Shown here: positions 8,128 through 17,631 of the stretch, one piece after another
How positions within the stretch are numbered: the first letter of the stretch is position 1
Layout of the letters: every line of letters begins with the position of its first letter
DNA from: Candidatus Poribacteria bacterium
GTDB taxonomy: Bacteria > Poribacteria > WGA-4E > WGA-3G
DNA length: 50,872 nt
Direction: 5' to 3'
NCBI GenBank assembly: GCA_022824265.1
Contig: JAJEAG010000032.1
Span: 1 to 50,872, forward strand
The notes under the pieces: model-generated
The model's input: only the letters and a program-made list of their open reading frames with translations
What the model was told of the DNA's origin: nothing
Database searches by the model: none
Made by a program: the position numbers and the translations under genes

Positions 8128-8916
8128 TTACATTTTAAGTTTTGCCCAAGTTGTCGTTAATTTACCCTGAACTGAGACATCAAGTGTGTCATTAACAATT
8201 CTTTGGATTTCAGCTTCTGTTAGAGGATAGTTTGCTAACATTACTTCGTCCATACTTCCTACAAAAAAACGAGGACAACATGCATTGTTTTCACCACCGA
8301 GTCGTAATACTTTATCTGGTGAACTTCTACCAACGCCTTTTTGCGAAATAGCAGTTCCATCATGTTCTCCGTTTATATAAAATCGCACATCTGTTCCATC
8401 CCAGACGACTGCAATATGCGTCCATTCTTTTGCTTTCACTTTACCAAAGGATATATGATATCCGGGATTATCGGTATCATAAAAATAATATGCAAGTTTT
8501 CCTTCACCTGGTTCAATTTGCAGGTAATAAGTATTTTTATAAAAGATGGTATTTTTGTTTTCTTCAGGACCGACAGGAAGTTCATCAAGATAAACCCAAG
8601 CCATCATCGTAATTGCTTCGTCTATATCAACCTCTTTGGAATGTGCTACTTCAATGTATGCAGGTTTTCCTGCCACTCCTGCCATCTTCACAGCTTTGCC
8701 AAGTATTCCAGCTGTCCATACAACATCTCCGTTAAATTTACCTACTAAACCTGCTGTGGCATCTTTTGTCTCTTTTCCGGTTCCTTCGTCAAAGTGCCAT
8801 ACATATAACTTCTCACCGAGTTGATCAACGTTACCTTTTCCCCCAGCCGCAAACACAACCTGACAACAAAACAGACTGAGGATTGTACTTATTATGATAA
8901 ATCTCCGAGATTTCAT
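8128..8916 (-). CDS. Secreted LamG/concanavalin-like protein
   Basis: A 262-residue exported protein. Residues 1-24 form a signal peptide (MKSRRF, hydrophobic core, cleavage near VFAAGG). The remainder is one LamG-like jelly-roll domain (about 36-235), with the typical WHFDEGTG, MMAWVYLDE, WTHIAVVWDGTDVRFYINGE and GSMDEVMLANYPLTEAEI segments. Such domains bind glycans or proteins outside the cell. The protein ends GKLTTTWAKLKM, nearly the same tail as the neighbouring paralogue at 9060-9830 (GKLATTWGNLKK). This suggests a shared C-terminal sorting or anchoring tag. A GGAGG ribosome site precedes the start. Confidence 0.85.
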   Translation of the reverse strand: MKSRRFIIISTILSLFCCQVVFAAGGKGNVDQLGEKLYVWHFDEGTGKETKDATAGLVGKFNGDVVWTAGILGKAVKMAGVAGKPAYIEVAHSKEVDIDEAITMMAWVYLDELPVGPEENKNTIFYKNTYYLQIEPGEGKLAYYFYDTDNPGYHISFGKVKAKEWTHIAVVWDGTDVRFYINGEHDGTAISQKGVGRSSPDKVLRLGGENNACCPRFFVGSMDEVMLANYPLTEAEIQRIVNDTLDVSVQGKLTTTWAKLKM

Positions 8917-9059
8917 TGTAATTCCTCCTGTGAATTGTGCTTATGAGTTCGTTGAAGTTAGATTGAAGCATAGTTTACTCTCAATGTAATGAAACTTTAC
9001 CGTTTAGATAACACTCAGGCAATAGATAACATAAAATAAATAGATAATAGATAATAGAT

Positions 9060-9830
9060 TCACTTTTTAAGATTTCCCCATGTCGTTGCGAGTTTTCCAC
9101 CTGGGGATACATCAAAAAACACACCATTGTTCATATCTGAATTAATTTCGTCCTCTGTAAGTGCACGATTATAGATAGCTACCTCGTCAACAAGACATAC
9201 TGTTCCGGATAATCCTGTTTGGGATTTACCTATCCGGAATACTATATCAACACTGAAGATCTCATTACCCGGAGGTTTCCATTCTACATCTAACTCACCA
9301 TCAATATATTGTCTGATCATGTCACCATCAAAAGTAGAGGAGACATGGTGCCATTCTTTTAACTTAGGTTTAATCGTCTGTTTATTCCGTGAACCTTGCC
9401 ATCCGCCGCCGACATTCATCCAAGTTTCAATTTGTGGTGAACCGGTCGGATTTGAACTCCACTGTAAACAATATCCACCTGTGTTGTTAGGTGTCCTACG
9501 TCCCATCAAGTTAGAGTCACCTTGATCCTGTTCTGGGAAAAACCAAGCTTGAATCGTGAGTTCATCTGTAATATCAAGTTCAGGTACAGATGCAATTTCT
9601 ACATATTTTTCAGTATCAGCAAGTTGTATACAACCACCAATTTTACCATCTTTTGACCAAGTTGCCCCGTGTAAGGTTGCTTCAAGGTCATTTCCACTTG
9701 CATCCATTGCTGTATCGCCATTTCCCTCGTCAAACGGAAGGTATAACATCAGATCTTTATCATCGTTGATTGCCCAAGCATTATAACTGATACTCAGGAC
9801 GATAATGAGAAATAGAGTAGTAAGTTTCAT
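9060..9830 (-). CDS. Secreted LamG/concanavalin-like protein
   Basis: A 256-residue paralogue of the adjacent LamG gene. It has an N-terminal signal peptide (about 1-20, ending near NAWA) and a single LamG jelly roll with YLPFDEGNG, LTIQAWFFPE, EWHHVSSTFDGDMIRQYIDGE and CLVDEVAIYNRALTEDEI. It ends GKLATTWGNLKK, matching the tail of its neighbour. ATG 9830 is preferred over the GTG one codon upstream; an AAGGAG site precedes it. The likely role is extracellular carbohydrate or matrix binding. It is separated from the upstream paralogue by about 140 bp containing three copies of TAGATAA near 9040-9060. Confidence 0.84.
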   Translation of the reverse strand: MKLTTLFLIIVLSISYNAWAINDDKDLMLYLPFDEGNGDTAMDASGNDLEATLHGATWSKDGKIGGCIQLADTEKYVEIASVPELDITDELTIQAWFFPEQDQGDSNLMGRRTPNNTGGYCLQWSSNPTGSPQIETWMNVGGGWQGSRNKQTIKPKLKEWHHVSSTFDGDMIRQYIDGELDVEWKPPGNEIFSVDIVFRIGKSQTGLSGTVCLVDEVAIYNRALTEDEINSDMNNGVFFDVSPGGKLATTWGNLKK

Positions 9831-9872
9831 CACAAACTCCTTTGCTATAAAGCAGTGTTATCTTATTCGTAA

Positions 9873-11507
9873 TTAGAACCTTGAAATTTCAATCTCTTTT
9901 GCTGTAATAAACTCAAGTAATGCAGGCGTGCCTTCCTGCGTTTTTTGGATTCCACGTTGTATTGCAGGTATTATTTGGTCTGGCGTTTCAACTCGTTCAC
10001 CGTAACCTCCGAATGCTTTTGCCATATCAGCGTAGTTCCCAGAAATGTCTGTACTTCGGTATTTTTCAGTTGATACAGGCATGATAGGAATCTCAATAGC
10101 CATTGAAAAATTATTGAAAAGCACTGAAAGGATTGGTATTCGTTCGCGAACTGCCGTTTCAAAATCCATACCCGTAAAACCGATCGCAGCATCTCCCCAT
10201 ACATTGATACAGAGTGCATCAGGTTTGGCAAGTTTAGCACCCATAGCAAGACCGAGACCGTAACCGAGTTGTGTTGTTTTTCCCCAACCTATGTATGTGA
10301 GTGGATTTTCACATTGCCAAAATGGAGACAGTTGATCGCGAGGACTCCCCGCATCGTGTGTGATAATAGTATTTTTAACGTCAACGGTACGTAATAGATC
10401 CCATATCACCCGATATGGTGTCATTGGTACATCATCGGATGTTAGTTTTTGCTTCCACTGATACAACCATTCAGTTTTTACCTCTCCAATTTCTTCAGTG
10501 ACAGCTGCCGTTTTATCTTCTGAAGGGTCGCCAATTCTATCACTTACTGCCTCTACTAAACCTTCTAAAATCAAACCAGCATCCCCAACAAGTGCTGATT
10601 CAACTGGAACATCTTTATTGATGTCAGCGGGATCTAAAGTGGCATGGATGACGCGTTTCCCTTCTGGTATAGAAACCCCAAAGTTTGTTCTACTAAAACT
10701 ACATCCAATACCAAATAGGAGATCTGTCTTTTGAAGGAAGTGGTGTACAGGTTTAGGAATTGAACGTCCACCCGAACCGAGTGCTAAGTGATGGTTTTCT
10801 GGAAAAGCACTTTTTCCACCTAAACTTGTTGTAACAGGAGCAGAAAGGAGTTCAGCGAGTTCTCGTAGTGAATCCCAAGCTTGTGCATAATGGACACCTT
10901 GTCCTGCATAGATCACGGGACAATCTGCTGCAATTAAAGCATCAGCAACGGCTTCAATCTCGGTACTACTTGGTCCGTATCGCACAGTAGGTACAGGTGT
11001 CGGATCAAAGGGTTCAGGTACTTCTTGTCCCATTAGGTCACCAGGTATTTCCACAAGAGCAGGTCTGGGTCTACCGTTGCGAACTTGAGTAAATGCACGT
11101 CGCATGACTTCTGGTAATGCCTCTGGAACTGTAAGTTGTTCACACGATTTTGTTACATGTCGGAAGTTTAACGAAGAATTGAAATTCGGTTGAATCTGTG
11201 ACAAGGGACGGGAATATCCCATCGGTAGAACAACAATGGGTGCTGAATCTCCATAAGCTTGTGCGACTCCGCCAAATGCATTTTCTGATCCTGGTCCGCT
11301 CTGCATGCAAAACACTCCGATTTTTTCTCCGGAGGTAATACGACTCAACGCATCTGCCATGTGCAACCCGATACGTTCTTGACGGACAATAATTGGTCGG
11401 ATATCTACTTTCGCAGCAGCTTCAATTATTGGATTAACGGGATATGCGAACAGATATTCCACACCCTCTGTTTTTAACACCTTAGCTACCGCATCAACAA
11501 CTTTCAT
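9873..11507 (-). CDS. Thiamine diphosphate-dependent enzyme (acetolactate synthase-like)
   Basis: A 544-residue ThDP enzyme with the three-domain acetolactate synthase/benzoylformate decarboxylase architecture. The Pyr domain is N-terminal, with the conserved activating glutamate in VRQERIG (E44). The central domain covers about 190-330 (VIYAGQGVHYAQAW). The C-terminal PP domain has the ThDP/Mg motif beginning GDAAIGF near residue 437 and ending in the NN pair of VLFNNFS. The second residue pair is GDA where GDG is usual, still compatible with Mg binding. No small regulatory subunit is adjacent, and the catabolic setting argues against branched-chain synthesis. An oxalyl-CoA, sulfoacetaldehyde or 2-ketoacid substrate is possible but undecided. 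Confidence 0.82.
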   Translation of the reverse strand: MKVVDAVAKVLKTEGVEYLFAYPVNPIIEAAAKVDIRPIIVRQERIGLHMADALSRITSGEKIGVFCMQSGPGSENAFGGVAQAYGDSAPIVVLPMGYSRPLSQIQPNFNSSLNFRHVTKSCEQLTVPEALPEVMRRAFTQVRNGRPRPALVEIPGDLMGQEVPEPFDPTPVPTVRYGPSSTEIEAVADALIAADCPVIYAGQGVHYAQAWDSLRELAELLSAPVTTSLGGKSAFPENHHLALGSGGRSIPKPVHHFLQKTDLLFGIGCSFSRTNFGVSIPEGKRVIHATLDPADINKDVPVESALVGDAGLILEGLVEAVSDRIGDPSEDKTAAVTEEIGEVKTEWLYQWKQKLTSDDVPMTPYRVIWDLLRTVDVKNTIITHDAGSPRDQLSPFWQCENPLTYIGWGKTTQLGYGLGLAMGAKLAKPDALCINVWGDAAIGFTGMDFETAVRERIPILSVLFNNFSMAIEIPIMPVSTEKYRSTDISGNYADMAKAFGGYGERVETPDQIIPAIQRGIQKTQEGTPALLEFITAKEIEISRF

Positions 11508-11527
11508 TTAATACTCCTAATACTCAT

Positions 11528-12334
11528 TTAAGGGTTAGTTGGACTTCCCGCGTCCATCACAAGCGGAAAATGGTTTCCTGTCAATTTATCTCCATCTTTG
11601 ACATCAACAAATCGTTTCATGACATGGTTTCCACTTTCATCGTACAAGGTTTCATTGGTCATATAATGTACAGCGATTGCGCGTCTCGGTTGACCACTGT
11701 CATTTGCATGGGAACCGTGCCACGTCAAAGAATGATGGTAATGTACATAACCTTTTTTGACAGGACACAACTCAACTTCTAAGTCGTGATCTTCAAATTT
11801 ATCTGGCATGGAATAAATATCTTTGATTGCATGTAGGAAAGGTATCTGATTTCCCCATTTGTATGAACCGGGAACCATCCGCATACAACCGTTGCTTTCA
11901 TCAACGTCATCTAATGCGACCCAACCAGTGACTTGACTCGTCTTTGGTGTAAGAATAGGCCAATAGGGTGAATCCTGATGCCACATATTTACGCCACCCA
12001 CTTGTGGTGGTTTATATTGAATTTGGTCGTGCCAAACTCGCACTTCTGTAGCAGATGTGAGTTGTCCGATTTCCTCAACGATGATAGGATTGTGAACGAG
12101 TTCACGATAGGCTGGACTCGCTTCCCAGATATTGACAATTTGCCATACAGGAGTTTCTTCTCTACCACCAAGGTTAACTATGTGTACTGGTTGTGGTATA
12201 TCTTCTTTTTCGTAGTCATCAATAACGCGGGTCAATTCTGAACGCAATTCCTCAACTTGTGCATCATTCAGAACCTGACTTCCAAGGAGAAAGCCCTTCT
12301 CACGAAAAGTATCAATTTGGGCTTGGTTAAGCAT
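11528..12334 (-). CDS. Phytanoyl-CoA dioxygenase family protein (tandem copy 1)
   Basis: A 268-residue PhyH protein with a full 2-oxoglutarate oxygenase site: HxD as H119-x-D121 (WHQDSPYW), distal His in LTWHGSH (H206) and PRRAIAVHYM supplying the 2-oxoglutarate Arg. ATG 12334 is chosen over ATG 12346. GGAG lies six bases upstream of 12334, and this start aligns exactly with the paralogue immediately upstream. The two tandem copies share 92 of their first 130 residues with no gap by hand count, so they arose by duplication. A small-molecule hydroxylase role is likely; the substrate is unknown. The gap to the ThDP gene is 20 bases. Confidence 0.9.
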   Translation of the reverse strand: MLNQAQIDTFREKGFLLGSQVLNDAQVEELRSELTRVIDDYEKEDIPQPVHIVNLGGREETPVWQIVNIWEASPAYRELVHNPIIVEEIGQLTSATEVRVWHDQIQYKPPQVGGVNMWHQDSPYWPILTPKTSQVTGWVALDDVDESNGCMRMVPGSYKWGNQIPFLHAIKDIYSMPDKFEDHDLEVELCPVKKGYVHYHHSLTWHGSHANDSGQPRRAIAVHYMTNETLYDESGNHVMKRFVDVKDGDKLTGNHFPLVMDAGSPTNP

Positions 12335-12368
12335 TTCTGTCTCCATTACAAATTAGTATCATAGAAAT

Positions 12369-13181
12369 TTATAGTTCTGGATTTGTCGGCACTCCAGATT
12401 CCATAACAACTGGGAAATGATCACCTGACAGGACATCACCATCTTTGACAGTAACAAAAGGTTTCATCAGATGATTACCTTCCTCATGATAGATGGTTTC
12501 ATCTGTCATATAATGAACTGCTATTGCACGTCTTGGACCACCACTGGTGTTATCATGCGAACCGTGCCACGTCAGAGAATGGTGGAAATGCACATGTCCT
12601 TTAGGGACTGGACAAAGCTCTACTGACAACTCATTATCTTCAAAACGTTCATGCATGTTATGGATGTCTCCAACAGAACCCAAAAACTTCATTTGAGGTC
12701 CCCATTTATATGAACCGGGAACCATACGCATACATCCATTACTTTCATCAATATCGTCTAATGCAACCCATGCGGTTACCTGACTCGTTTTCGGCATAAG
12801 TATTCCCCAAAGCGGTGAATCCTGATGCCATCCATTTTTACCACCGATCTCTGGAGGCTTGTATTGAATTTGGTCGTGCCAAACACGTAGCTCTGTTGAA
12901 GCAGTGAGTTGTCCGATTTCCTCAACTATGGTTGGGTTATATATGAGTTTGTGGTAAGCATGACTTGCCTCCCATATATTAACGATTTGCATGACAGGAT
13001 TTTTTACCTGTCTACCAAGGCTCGTAATACGTACGGGTTGGTTGATATCGGGTTTTTCATAATCGTCTATAACGCGTGCTAATTCAGATCGCAATTCTTC
13101 GACCTGTTCGTTAGTAAGCACGCGGTTACCAAGTAGAAAACCTTTCTCATGAAATGCGTCAACTTGGGTTTGAGTAAGCAT
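12369..13181 (-). CDS. Phytanoyl-CoA dioxygenase family protein (tandem copy 2)
   Basis: A 270-residue paralogue of the gene just downstream, with the same metal ligands: HQD at 119-121, LTWHGSH distal His and PRRAIAVHYM. AGGAG lies six bases before the ATG. Differences from copy 1 cluster around residues 51-63 and on the loop after the HxD (SPLWGIL versus SPYWPIL). These could alter substrate choice while the iron site is retained. It is the first gene of the run PhyH-PhyH-ThDP enzyme, so its promoter should lie in the repeat-containing gap 13182-13498. Confidence 0.9.
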   Translation of the reverse strand: MLTQTQVDAFHEKGFLLGNRVLTNEQVEELRSELARVIDDYEKPDINQPVRITSLGRQVKNPVMQIVNIWEASHAYHKLIYNPTIVEEIGQLTASTELRVWHDQIQYKPPEIGGKNGWHQDSPLWGILMPKTSQVTAWVALDDIDESNGCMRMVPGSYKWGPQMKFLGSVGDIHNMHERFEDNELSVELCPVPKGHVHFHHSLTWHGSHDNTSGGPRRAIAVHYMTDETIYHEEGNHLMKPFVTVKDGDVLSGDHFPVVMESGVPTNPEL

Positions 13182-13393
13182 ATTGTTCTCCTAAATCATA
13201 TTATGTGACGCATAATAGCACGTCAATAGGTTTCTGTCAATTAGTAAAATGGATAGACAAGTTTATTTGGTTTTAAGAATCCTCTGTTTACGATTGTTAC
13301 AAATAGTTTATATCATATATCGGGTTTCGCTTGCGAAGTTTGATATGACAAGCGTTGACCAGAGCGAGTGTGCAACCTCTGAACTACAGGATT

Positions 13394-13480
13394 GTATGTA
13401 AGCATAAGGCGAGGAAACCTTGTCCCTGCGGAATGTCCGAGGTGCAATGAATTGCGCGACTACCAACGCATCTTCTCCTT
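13394..13480 (-). repeat. Interspersed GC-rich repeat (copy, minus orientation)
   Basis: Read on the minus strand, this 87 bp block matches the block at 43262-43348 along its whole length. It shares AGTCGCGCAATTCATTGC and CTCGGACATTCCG, and both copies end GC(T/A)CACATAC-like. Here the GC-rich palindrome is degraded (GACAAGGTTTCCTCGCC versus GGCGAGGTCGCCTCGCC). It fills much of the 317 bp gap 13182-13498, which shows no gene. Confidence 0.7.
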
Positions 13481-13498
13481 AAAATGACGTATAGGGTT

Positions 13499-14533
13499 TC
13501 AATTACCCATAACTCTATCCTTCAGTTCAACCCATTCCTCATCAGAGAGTTTCGGAGGATATTCTATTCTTTCCCCAATCAATGCTGATCGATAAGCAGC
13601 CATAATAATATCAAATCCATGCAAAGCAAATTCCAACCTATTACGATGTGGTTGTTTCTCATCATCAAGCCATGTTGCAACTGCTTGAGTGAAGGCACGT
13701 TGTCCATATCTGTCATCAATACCGAAATTAGTTTTTTCGATGAATGGATTTGTCATGCCGTCAAGTTGGTATCCCCATGAACCGTTTTCTCTCCACCACA
13801 TACGTCCTTTTGTTCCCCAAAAATCGAGATTACATCGTGGATTACTCTCTGGAAAATCGATAGTGCCAAATGCTGTTCTTGCAGATTCAAATAACACCCG
13901 AGCACCGTTTTCAAATGTATATATAGCCATTAAGTTTTCTGGACAATTAAGAATAGGATTGTGATAGCATTCGCCACCTTCCACTGCACCCCATACATGC
14001 GTTATAGGTATATCCTTAAGAGCAAAGAGTGCAACATCCATCAGATGAGTGTCCATATCGGTTATTTCTCCCTGAGTTGATGCACGAATGAAGTGTATCT
14101 CACCAAGACTGTCCTCATCCAAAAACTCCTGAAGTTTTTCTGCAAATGGAAGGTATCTCCGTTGATGGTTGACAATGATTTTTAGACCTGTCTTCTGATG
14201 CACAGCAGCAAGTGCTTCTGATTCACTGGGTCTGAGTGCGATAGGTTTTTCAATTACTAATGCTTTTACACCAGCTGCAGCCGCAGGTTCAACCCATATA
14301 TGTCGCGGTACAGTTGGCATAGTAACAGCATGGACAATATCAGGTTTTTCAGCACTTAACATCTCTTCATAGTCAGAATATCCGGTAATTTTCAATGCAT
14401 CTACAGCGGACTTGAGTCTTTCTTTATCAATTTCACATATTGCAGTTACCTGCATGTTTTCAATGCCTTCATAGCATCTTGCGTGGTGAACCCCGCGTCT
14501 TCCACCAACGATTGCAGTTCTATAGTTAGCCAT
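13499..14533 (-). CDS. Gfo/Idh/MocA family oxidoreductase
   Basis: A 344-residue NAD(P)-dependent dehydrogenase-like protein. The N-terminal Rossmann fold starts AIVGGRRGVHHARCYEG, in which the usual GxGxxG is altered to GGRRGVHH. The EKP signature (VIEKPIAL) is present near residue 99. The C-terminal alpha/beta domain is of the Gfo/Idh/MocA type, acting on sugars, inositols or similar polyols. The substrate is not predictable. An upstream SD (GGAGGG) precedes the ATG. It reads toward the PhyH tandem but is separated from it by a repeat-containing 317 bp gap, so it is probably its own transcription unit. Confidence 0.87.
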   Translation of the reverse strand: MANYRTAIVGGRRGVHHARCYEGIENMQVTAICEIDKERLKSAVDALKITGYSDYEEMLSAEKPDIVHAVTMPTVPRHIWVEPAAAAGVKALVIEKPIALRPSESEALAAVHQKTGLKIIVNHQRRYLPFAEKLQEFLDEDSLGEIHFIRASTQGEITDMDTHLMDVALFALKDIPITHVWGAVEGGECYHNPILNCPENLMAIYTFENGARVLFESARTAFGTIDFPESNPRCNLDFWGTKGRMWWRENGSWGYQLDGMTNPFIEKTNFGIDDRYGQRAFTQAVATWLDDEKQPHRNRLEFALHGFDIIMAAYRSALIGERIEYPPKLSDEEWVELKDRVMGN

Positions 14534-14580
14534 ACTATCCCTCCTTTTATTATATTTGCATTATATCAGAATTTAATAAT

Positions 14581-14730
14581 GTCTGAACCAGGATTTACAG
14601 GATTGGTTAGAAGTAAATCGTATATCATGGGATAAACCTACTTGCTTAATGAAGGATTATGTAAAACCTGAGAATAGACTTTTATCTCAGCAAGAACCAA
14701 TCCTGTAATCCTGTAAATCCCGGTTCAGAC
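14581..14730. repeat. MITE-like 150 bp element with terminal inverted repeats
   Basis: The block starts GTCTGAACCAGGATTTACAG and ends CCTGTAAATCCCGGTTCAGAC. The 28 bp left arm (14581-14608) is complementary to the right arm (14695-14730), except that the right arm carries one extra TCCTGTAA unit. The 86 bp interior has no ORF, only a small hairpin (CTGAGA...TCTCAG). No clear target-site duplication is seen. The same terminal motif (CCTGTAA..GGTTCAGAC) occurs singly near 37901-37926 and 47163-47207. It lies in the gap between the Gfo/Idh/MocA gene and mutS. Confidence 0.6.
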
Positions 14731-14925
14731 AAGTAAATAAGTAAGTAGGTACACGAAATTGCTGACTTTAAAGTTTATACCTTCATCCATTCCATTTGTC
14801 AAAATTAATTTACTAATTATACCCTATTAAAAACATAAAATTTGACATGTCGTTCAGACTATGATAAGGTATTATACACATCTTTTTAAATTACATAGCC
14901 GCTAAAACATCACAAGGAAATCAGC

Positions 14926-17613
14926 ATGTCGAAGTCAAAACAGTCAGAACTTTCCATGATGGAACTATACAAACAAGTAAAAAAACAGCATGAAGATTCC
15001 ATCCTTCTCTGTCGTGTAGGTGATTTCTATGAAGCGTTTTATGAAGATGCTGAGTTAATCGCGAAACTACTTGAAATTGCACTAACCACTCGCAGCCATA
15101 AGAATCAAAAGACACCACCGCCTCCAATGGCAGGAATCCCACATCACGCGCTTGATTCCTATCTTTACAAATTAGTTTCTGCTGGACATAAAGTCGCAAT
15201 TTTAGATCAGACCGAGGATGCCAAAGTTGCAAGAGACGAGAATCGGCTTGTAAAACGTGATGTTGTCCGAGTAGTAACTCCGGGAACTGTGACCGATCCC
15301 AAAGTTCTTGAACATAAATCAAACAATTATTTGTTGTCTATTTTTCAGGGTAAAGAAGTCTATGGCATTGCAGTTGCTGATCTCTCAACAGGTGAATTTC
15401 AGGTGACAGAACTTGAGGATGCTTCTCGACTCTGGGCGGAAATACACAGATATTCTCCGAAAGAATGTCTATTTGCTGAGTCTTTTGAAGATGAAAAGAT
15501 GTTAGAGCAGCTCAAGGTTGAACTGAAAGTCGTTGTCAACCATCTACCTGATTGGCGTTTTGACTATGACTCCGCCAGAGGAGAACTCCTTACACATTTC
15601 AACACTATTTCTCTTGATGGATTCGGATGTGAACATCTTAAAACTGCTATCTGTGCAGCGGGTGCGCTGATATATTATCTGCATGAAACACAGAAGCAGG
15701 AAGTAGAACACATTCTATCGCTGCATACTTACACGTTGTCAGACTTTATGGTGCTGGATGCGGACACACAACGAAATCTTGAGTTGACTGCTTCTATTCG
15801 AGACGGTTCTACAAAAGGCACACTGCTTGAGGTGCTTGATTACACAATGACATCTATGGGTGGTAGAAAACTGCGACAGTGTTTGTTGCAACCGTTACTT
15901 GATAAACAACGCATTGAAGAACGTCTTGATGCTGTAGATGAGTTAAAAACACAGATTAACTTACAGGAAGAATTGCGGGAAGTACTCGGTCAGATGTCGG
16001 ATATGGAACGACTGATTACACGAATCAGTTTGGGTTCGGTAAATGGACGTGATCTGCATTCCCTAAAAGATTCTCTTGAGTTAATTCCAGAGGTAAAAGC
16101 ACAACTTCAAAATTGTCAAACATCTCTTCTATCTTCTCTCAACGCTGATTTGAATCCGATGTCTGAGTTAGTAGAAACGATAGATCACGGTATTCATCCT
16201 AACCCACCCGCTACTATACGGGAGGGTGGTGTGATTAACGATGGCTATAATGCTGAACTTGACGAGTTACGACAGATTGTCGGACAAGGCAGAGAATGGA
16301 TGGCTGCCCTACAGGAAGAGGAACGAAAACGTAGTGGAATAACATCCTTGAAAATCGGGTTTAATCAGGTCTTTGGCTATTATATTGAGGTGACAAAACC
16401 CAATCTTAACCTTGTACCAGAACACTATATCCGTAAGCAGACCCTACGGAACTCAGAAAGGTTTATCACACCAGAGCTCAAGGAACAGGAAGCAAAAGTA
16501 TTGAACGCAGAAGATCGCATACAATCTCTGGAATACGACCTATTTTGTGAAATACGAGATGAAGTTGCAGAATCTACAGAGGAGATACAGAAAATATCAG
16601 CGATAATTGCGTTGGTTGATGTTATTGCTAACTTTGCATATTGTGCATCAAGATATACTTATGTGAAACCTACTGTGGAAAACTCTGATGAAATAATCAT
16701 CCGTGATGGACGGCATCCAGTTGTTGAACAGATTTTTATTCAAGAAGGATTTGTACCGAATGATACAAAACTAAATTGTGATGATGAACAGTTACATATT
16801 ATCACAGGACCGAATATGAGTGGAAAGAGCACCTATCTACGTCAAACAGCACTGATCGTCCTGATGTCACAGATTGGGTGTTTTGTACCAGCATCTGCAG
16901 CCAAAATCGGTTTGGTAGATAGGATTTTTACACGTGTCGGTGCATCTGATAATCTGGTTATGGGACAGAGTACATTCCTTGTAGAGATGAACGAAACAGC
17001 GAATATCCTAAACAATGCTACAAATAAAAGTTTGGTGATTCTTGATGAAGTTGGACGTGGTACAAGTACATTCGATGGACTTAGTATTGCTTGGGCGGTA
17101 TCTGAGTATCTGTTAGATGAGAAAAAAATGGGTGCAAAGACACTTTTCGCAACACATTACCATGAACTTGTAGAACTTGCAAGTAAGTACAAACGTTCCA
17201 AAAACTATAACGTTGCTGTGCATGAAGATGGTGAGAAAGTTACCTTTTTACGAAAGGTTGTCCCAGGTGGCGCAGACCAGAGTTACGGAATACATGTTGC
17301 ACGTCTTGCAGGTTTACCACAATCTGTTATTTCACGTGCACAGCAAATCCTTGAAGTGCTTGAACAACACAATCTCAGTGTTGAAGCAGATGAGACATCA
17401 GAGAAACCACAACAAGCAACACAAAAGATGCCACGACCGAAACGTCGTGTAACACGAAAAACATTACAAAGTGATTCGCTTCAGATGGCACTTTTCACAC
17501 CAAAAACGCATCCCCTTGTGGAAGAGTTGCGTCAGTTGGAACTATCTCAGTTGACCCCTTTAGATGCGGTGAATATCTTATATGACTTAAAAGCAAAAGC
17601 AGAAGAGCCATAA
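14926..17613 (+). CDS. mutS: DNA mismatch repair protein MutS
   Basis: MutS, 895 residues, which recognises base mismatches and small loops and recruits MutL. The mismatch-reading Phe-x-Glu is F34-x-E36 in GDFYEAFYE. Domains I-III and the clamp follow; the ATPase has Walker A GPNMSGKST near residue 627 and Walker B LVILDEVGRGTSTFDG near 702, then the ATHYHEL motif. The C-terminal tail past 820 is basic and low-complexity before a short terminal helix. AAGGA precedes the ATG at proper spacing. A TTGACA lies at 14842-14847 with only a weak -10 (TAAGGT) 17 bases on. No mutL is nearby. Confidence 0.97.
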   Translation: MSKSKQSELSMMELYKQVKKQHEDSILLCRVGDFYEAFYEDAELIAKLLEIALTTRSHKNQKTPPPPMAGIPHHALDSYLYKLVSAGHKVAILDQTEDAKVARDENRLVKRDVVRVVTPGTVTDPKVLEHKSNNYLLSIFQGKEVYGIAVADLSTGEFQVTELEDASRLWAEIHRYSPKECLFAESFEDEKMLEQLKVELKVVVNHLPDWRFDYDSARGELLTHFNTISLDGFGCEHLKTAICAAGALIYYLHETQKQEVEHILSLHTYTLSDFMVLDADTQRNLELTASIRDGSTKGTLLEVLDYTMTSMGGRKLRQCLLQPLLDKQRIEERLDAVDELKTQINLQEELREVLGQMSDMERLITRISLGSVNGRDLHSLKDSLELIPEVKAQLQNCQTSLLSSLNADLNPMSELVETIDHGIHPNPPATIREGGVINDGYNAELDELRQIVGQGREWMAALQEEERKRSGITSLKIGFNQVFGYYIEVTKPNLNLVPEHYIRKQTLRNSERFITPELKEQEAKVLNAEDRIQSLEYDLFCEIRDEVAESTEEIQKISAIIALVDVIANFAYCASRYTYVKPTVENSDEIIIRDGRHPVVEQIFIQEGFVPNDTKLNCDDEQLHIITGPNMSGKSTYLRQTALIVLMSQIGCFVPASAAKIGLVDRIFTRVGASDNLVMGQSTFLVEMNETANILNNATNKSLVILDEVGRGTSTFDGLSIAWAVSEYLLDEKKMGAKTLFATHYHELVELASKYKRSKNYNVAVHEDGEKVTFLRKVVPGGADQSYGIHVARLAGLPQSVISRAQQILEVLEQHNLSVEADETSEKPQQATQKMPRPKRRVTRKTLQSDSLQMALFTPKTHPLVEELRQLELSQLTPLDAVNILYDLKAKAEEP

Positions 17614-17631
17614 TACCATAAATATGAATAT

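Noticed and set aside
9040-9060. Three copies of TAGATAA as a tandem repeat or CRISPR-like array
   Set aside because: It is only a 7-mer repeat of about 20 bases without spacers. It is a short AT-rich microsatellite.
14842-14870. Promoter for mutS with TTGACA at -35
   Set aside because: The -10 at 17-base spacing (TAAGGT) is poor, and the better TATTAT is 22 bases away. It is mentioned only within the mutS entry.
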